DNA of 29,437 bases from a virus, in the IMG/VR virus record IMGVR_UViG_3300020187_000150, positions 1-29,437 of that record; one strand, given 5' to 3'. The notes below the pieces were generated by a model. The model did not search any database. It had not been told where the DNA came from and worked only from the letters and a program-made list of their open reading frames with translations. Numbering within the stretch: position 1 is the first letter of the stretch; each line of letters opens with the position of its first letter. Positions 27,026 through 29,437 of the stretch are shown here, piece after piece. Both the position numbers and the translations under genes were made by a program.

Positions 27026-27083
27026 GATGTTTCCTATAATTATTGTATGGGAGTTATTTATTAATAATATTAAGGATGTAAAA

Positions 27084-27863
27084 ATGACAACAGAAACAAA
27101 TGCTGGAGCAGACGCGGAAGCTACTGCAGGAACAGAAATCACTGATTCGAGCGTAGCCGCGACCGCTGGCGCTGGCGCTAGTGCTGAAGCTTCGGGTTCG
27201 GCTTCTACTACCGTAGGTGATACGGAGTTGTCTACAGAAGGGCACGCTGACGCTTCTGCGAAGGTTGATGCTGGTGCTGCAGCAGGGTTTGATGGACGCA
27301 ACGCTTCGGTTGAAGTCGGCGCTGGAGCTGAAGTAAAGGCCGAGACGGGCGCGAGCGCGAGCGTAGAAACAGGCGATGTTACTACTACAGTTGAAGCGGG
27401 TGCATACTCAGAGGCGCACGGCGGTGTTAGTGCTGGGGGTCAAGTGGGTCTCGACGGAGCAGAAGGACACGCAGGAGCGTCTGTCGGCACAAGTGTTGGT
27501 GTTGAGGCTGGGGTTGGAACTTATGATGAGCAAGGCAACGGAGCGTCCGTAGGAGCCGGTGCCAGTGTAGGACTTCAAGCTGGTGTCAACGTGGGCGGTG
27601 GCGCTACGATGGACGACGGTGTCGCTACGGTAGGTGTTGACGGCAAGATTGCGTTGCTCGCTGGTGTTGATGTCGACGCGAGCGTAAGTGTCGACACGAA
27701 ACCCGCTCAAGAAGCTGTCGTTTCTACTGGTAAAGCGGCGGTGGATACAACAACTCACGTTGTCGAACAAGCTGCAGCTCCTGTGAATGACGCGATTTCG
27801 GTTGTAGACAAATCTGTATCAGACGGCGCGAAGAAAGTTAAGAAGAAATTAAAGTTTTGGTAA
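27084..27863 (+). CDS. Ala/Gly/Val-rich alternating-repeat protein, 259 aa
   Basis: I take ATG 27084, with TAAGGATG upstream. From residue ~6 to 215 the sequence is a low-complexity alternation of small and hydrophobic residues (e.g. GAGASAEASGSAS, VGAGAEVKAETGASASVETG, GASVGAGASVGLQAGVNVG), poor in aromatics. The two-residue period predicts long beta-strands or a beta-helix/beta-roll. The end is different: a short amphipathic helix (AVDTTTHVVEQAAAPVNDAISVVDKS) and a basic tail KKVKKKLKFW. No signal peptide or cysteine. A fibrous virion or assembly role is plausible. The codon composition is GC-richer than neighbours. Confidence 0.85.
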   Translation: MTTETNAGADAEATAGTEITDSSVAATAGAGASAEASGSASTTVGDTELSTEGHADASAKVDAGAAAGFDGRNASVEVGAGAEVKAETGASASVETGDVTTTVEAGAYSEAHGGVSAGGQVGLDGAEGHAGASVGTSVGVEAGVGTYDEQGNGASVGAGASVGLQAGVNVGGGATMDDGVATVGVDGKIALLAGVDVDASVSVDTKPAQEAVVSTGKAAVDTTTHVVEQAAAPVNDAISVVDKSVSDGAKKVKKKLKFW

Positions 27864-27873
27864 TGCCCGCGTA

Positions 27874-27911
27874 ACATTCCTAAATAAACTAGTATTTATT
27901 AAACGGAATGT
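27874..27911 (+). terminator. Possible intergenic hairpin after the 27084 gene
   Basis: ACATTCC (27874-27880) pairs with GGAATGT (27905-27911); inside, AATAAA (27883-27888) pairs with TTTATT (27895-27900), leaving loop CTAGTA and a small internal loop. It lies ten bases after the stop. There is no U-run, and the inner stem is A-T only, so terminator activity is uncertain; it could also be an RNA-processing or stabilising 3' structure. Confidence 0.4.
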
Positions 27912-27912
27912 G

Positions 27913-28071
27913 ATGGTTGTGAACGATGGCTCAGATCGTCCTGAAAAAATCTATGAAGATCGTGTTGACGAGTACGGTGATATTCGAGACAAGTGGATGC
28001 CCTACCAAGATTTTGTTACCAAGTATGGTGAAAACCTAATCCCAATTCTCAAGCGGTTGAAGGACAAGTAG
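27913..28071 (+). CDS. Hypothetical acidic protein, 52 aa
   Basis: ATG 27913 lies immediately after the hairpin at 27874-27911, whose right arm (ACGGAATG) overlaps the possible SD region. The product is VVNDGSDRPEKIYEDRVDEYGDIRDKWMPYQDF...ILKRLKDK, charged and helical. Follows the 27084 gene by 49 bases and precedes the 28083 gene closely. No family is recognised. Confidence 0.62.
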   Translation: MVVNDGSDRPEKIYEDRVDEYGDIRDKWMPYQDFVTKYGENLIPILKRLKDK

Positions 28072-28082
28072 GAGTAAAGAAC

Positions 28083-28532
28083 ATGAAAATCCACATTGAT
28101 CGATTCACCAGCAACAACCCAGAACTCACATTTGACGATGTGGTACAGAACATTCGTATGGGTGTTACTGATAAAGGAACCGTGAATGTTCATTTCGAGA
28201 CTCGCGACAAATACATAGAGGTGGAAGCCAACGGTACAGTTGGTGGCCCAGACTATAAGGGCCAGACGATTCATCTTTCTCCTCATCTATGGATTATTGG
28301 GGATGGTGGCCTAGGACGACAGTTGGACGGGACGGATGATGAGTTTTACGATCATCCAAACTTTTGGAGCGTAACACTAATAGTTGACACGGAGGACAAT
28401 AAATATTATACCAGTAGTGTGATTGCATTGAAGCACGAATATTTTGTGAGTTATGTCCTCGACAGTGAAGTGATGAACCATGATTGCCTTGGTGAAGTTG
28501 AAATTATTGAATGGGTGGAGGAGAGTGAGTGA
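28083..28532 (+). CDS. Hypothetical protein, 149 aa
   Basis: GTAGGAGTAAAGAAC gives a good SD before the ATG. The protein has a beta-rich core with aromatic and acidic residues (TIHLSPHLWIIGDGGLG, FWSVTLIVDTEDNKYYTSSV) and an acidic C-terminus (CLGEVEIIEWVEESE). No recognised motif, signal or membrane segment. Confidence 0.75.
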   Translation: MKIHIDRFTSNNPELTFDDVVQNIRMGVTDKGTVNVHFETRDKYIEVEANGTVGGPDYKGQTIHLSPHLWIIGDGGLGRQLDGTDDEFYDHPNFWSVTLIVDTEDNKYYTSSVIALKHEYFVSYVLDSEVMNHDCLGEVEIIEWVEESE

Positions 28533-28566
28533 TTATGAATGATGTTAAACTGGAGAAGGGTGCACG

Positions 28567-28809
28567 ATGAAAGAAATCACTGATGAAGAATACAATCTCT
28601 TCAAAAAACTGACTAAGATTTGGTTCCACACACAACCTGATGGGTGGAAAGCTTTCCACCCAGCCAAGAGTGGTTCATTCTTTATATGTGGTGAAGGTGG
28701 TGACCACGATGAGAACGGATTACCTGATACTATATTAGTATGTCCTCAAATGGGTGCGAATATTACAGCAATCTATGAAAAGAAAACTATAGGAAGAAGC
28801 GGACAATGA
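28567..28809 (+). CDS. Hypothetical protein, 80 aa
   Basis: GGAGAAGGGTGCACG precedes the ATG. The protein (KEITDEEYNLFKKLTKIWFHTQPDGWKAFHPAKSG...) has Trp/His-rich aromatic segments, and two cysteines far apart (ICGEGG, LVCPQMG). The C-terminus is basic. Follows the 28083 gene in one stream and precedes the tetrapeptide-repeat gene. No family is recognised. Confidence 0.7.
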   Translation: MKEITDEEYNLFKKLTKIWFHTQPDGWKAFHPAKSGSFFICGEGGDHDENGLPDTILVCPQMGANITAIYEKKTIGRSGQ

Positions 28810-28844
28810 AGTGCTTAGAAAAGAAAAGCTAAAGGGTGAAAACA

Positions 28845-29321
28845 ATGAAACTAACAGATAAAGAAATCCTAGACTTTGTAAAAGAAAACATAACAATAGC
28901 TAAAGGCATGACTGGCCATATCGAAATAAAAGGAGTGCACTGCTCCATTCGTGGCGATGTTGATGGCGATGTTAATGGAGATGTTGGCGGCAATGTTGGT
29001 GGTAATGTTTGTGGCAATGTTGATGGAGATGTTGGTGGCGATGTTGTTGGAGATGTCCATGGTAATGTTAATGGAGATGTTGATGGCAATGTTCGTGGCG
29101 ATGTTGATGGCGATGTTAATGGAGATGTTGATGGAGATGTTGGTGGCGATGTTGTTGGAGATGTCCATGGTAATGTTAATGGAGATGTTCGTGGCGATGT
29201 TGGCGGCAATGTTGGTGGTAATGTTTGTGGCAATGTTGATGGAGATGTTGGTGGCGATGTTAATGGAGATGTTGGCGGCAATGTTGGTGGTAATGTTTGT
29301 GGCAATGTTGATGGCTCTTGA
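28845..29321 (+). CDS. GDVx tetrapeptide-repeat protein, 158 aa
   Basis: I take ATG 28845, after AAGGGTGAAAACA. Residues 1-36 form a short helical/beta head (KLTDKEILDFVKENITIAKG...). Residues 37-156 are exactly 30 tetrapeptides G-[D/N]-V-x (x = D, N, G, C, V, H or R), ending GS. Higher-order copies are visible: the run GNVGGNVCGNVDGDVGGDV occurs twice and the last copy ends after GNVD; GGDVVGDVHGNVNGDV occurs twice. Such repeats suggest a beta-solenoid, reminiscent of bactofilin-like or viral fibre proteins, and D-rich faces could bind divalent cations. The reverse-strand and third forward-frame ORFs over the repeat are products of the 12-bp period. Confidence 0.82.
   Translation: MKLTDKEILDFVKENITIAKGMTGHIEIKGVHCSIRGDVDGDVNGDVGGNVGGNVCGNVDGDVGGDVVGDVHGNVNGDVDGNVRGDVDGDVNGDVDGDVGGDVVGDVHGNVNGDVRGDVGGNVGGNVCGNVDGDVGGDVNGDVGGNVGGNVCGNVDGS
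28953..29312 (+). repeat. Tandem 12-bp coding minisatellite, 30 units
   Basis: Thirty units of the form GGNRATGTTNNT, encoding GDVx/GNVx, with larger blocks of up to about 60 bp repeated. Such arrays can change unit number by slippage or recombination, so length may vary among related phages. Confidence 0.93.
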
Positions 29322-29338
29322 AGTTGGAGTGGTAAATT

Positions 29339-29437
29339 ATGAGCGTTATATTAAGCAATAGAATGAAGACACCTGATGGAACAATACTAGAATCCATCAA
29401 TCGTCACGACTATGTTACGCATATAGATGCTAACGGC
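29339..29437 (+). CDS. Conserved small phage protein, 3' end outside window
   Basis: The ATG at 29339 has GGAGTGG upstream, 17 bases after the previous stop. The 33 visible residues (SVILSNRMKTPDGTILES..., RHDYVTHIDANG) match the start of a small conserved phage family I recall with 'NR..TPDGT.LES..RHDYV...D.NG' (possibly DUF7695; not verified). The frame runs off the right edge. Confidence 0.7.
   Translation, partial: MSVILSNRMKTPDGTILESINRHDYVTHIDANG

Noticed and set aside
28535-28570. Eleven-residue ORF between the 28083 and 28567 genes
   Set aside because: It is too short to judge, and its apparent context is explained by the SD of the 28567 gene.
28829-29305. Minus-strand ORF of 158 residues and a third-frame plus ORF over the repeat array
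   Set aside because: The 12-bp period keeps several frames open together. The minus frame encodes only a Ser/Thr/Pro-rich simple repeat and has no start context, while the plus frame with a proper head and SD is the GDVx protein.
1-29437. Integrase, transposase or attachment sites
   Set aside because: No integrase- or transposase-like protein and no IS-type terminal repeats were seen in any frame.

Overview
The window is a piece of a tailed-phage genome, most likely a marine T4-type myovirus. The reasons are dense co-directional packing (one convincing gene is on the minus strand), ATGA/TAATG stop-start overlaps, many genes under 80 codons, a class I ribonucleotide reductase pair, ThyX, a T4-type lysozyme, a tRNA cluster, and several small proteins that I recall from T4-type marine phages (the 8436, 9657, 10519 and minus-strand 26771 genes). 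The host is probably a Gram-negative bacterium, because sigma70-like promoters, an LPP20-like lipoprotein and secreted proteins are present. The exact host cannot be read from the sequence.

Layout. 1-902: the end of an unknown gene, a mini Smr-domain protein and a small membrane protein. 897-3870: three stem-loop promoters, accessory ORFs, an envelope-directed set (anchored protein, secreted protein, LPP20-like lipoprotein) and a sugar-nucleotide epimerase-like SDR. 3900-8407: small conserved genes, a prolyl-4-hydroxylase-like dioxygenase, NrdA, NrdB and a GIY-YIG nuclease-like protein. 8436-11580: conserved small phage genes, a structured leader, a methyltransferase, lysozyme, a class 3 lipase and small basic proteins. 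11577-17225: a glycan-modification block with two DxD glycosyltransferases, three GT25-like paralogues, a second methyltransferase, a sulfotransferase and a sialyltransferase-like protein. 17240-21750: an accessory region in which short genes follow repeated promoter cassettes. 21786-23621: a staphylococcal-nuclease-like enzyme, six tRNA genes (Ala, Ser, Tyr, Asp, Thr, Asn) and a bL33 ribosomal-protein-like gene. 23642-26774: ThyX, small ORFs and a tandem pair of paralogues of an uncharacterised phage family. 26771-29437: the minus-strand gene, an Ala/Gly-rich alternating-repeat protein, a protein made of 30 GDVx tetrapeptides, and a truncated gene at the edge.

The most striking non-coding signal is a promoter cassette found eleven times with identical geometry over 46 nt. 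It has a 7-6-7 inverted repeat (typically CAACAAC / TTACCA / GTTGTTG), the last three bases of which are the TTG of a sigma70 -35 box, then exactly 17 nt, then a GATAAT-like -10. Most copies are followed by a conserved purine-rich ribosome-binding leader. This matches the idea of mobile 'promoter-early stem-loop' cassettes in T4-type phages, but here the stem is fused to the -35 box.

How the genes work together: RNR, ThyX and the nucleases supply and process nucleotides; the tRNAs and the bL33-like protein would adjust translation; lysozyme and lipase attack the envelope; and the SDR, glycosyltransferases, methyltransferases and sulfotransferase could build or modify a glycan on virion or host surface. 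These pathway links are inferred from domain content and adjacency.
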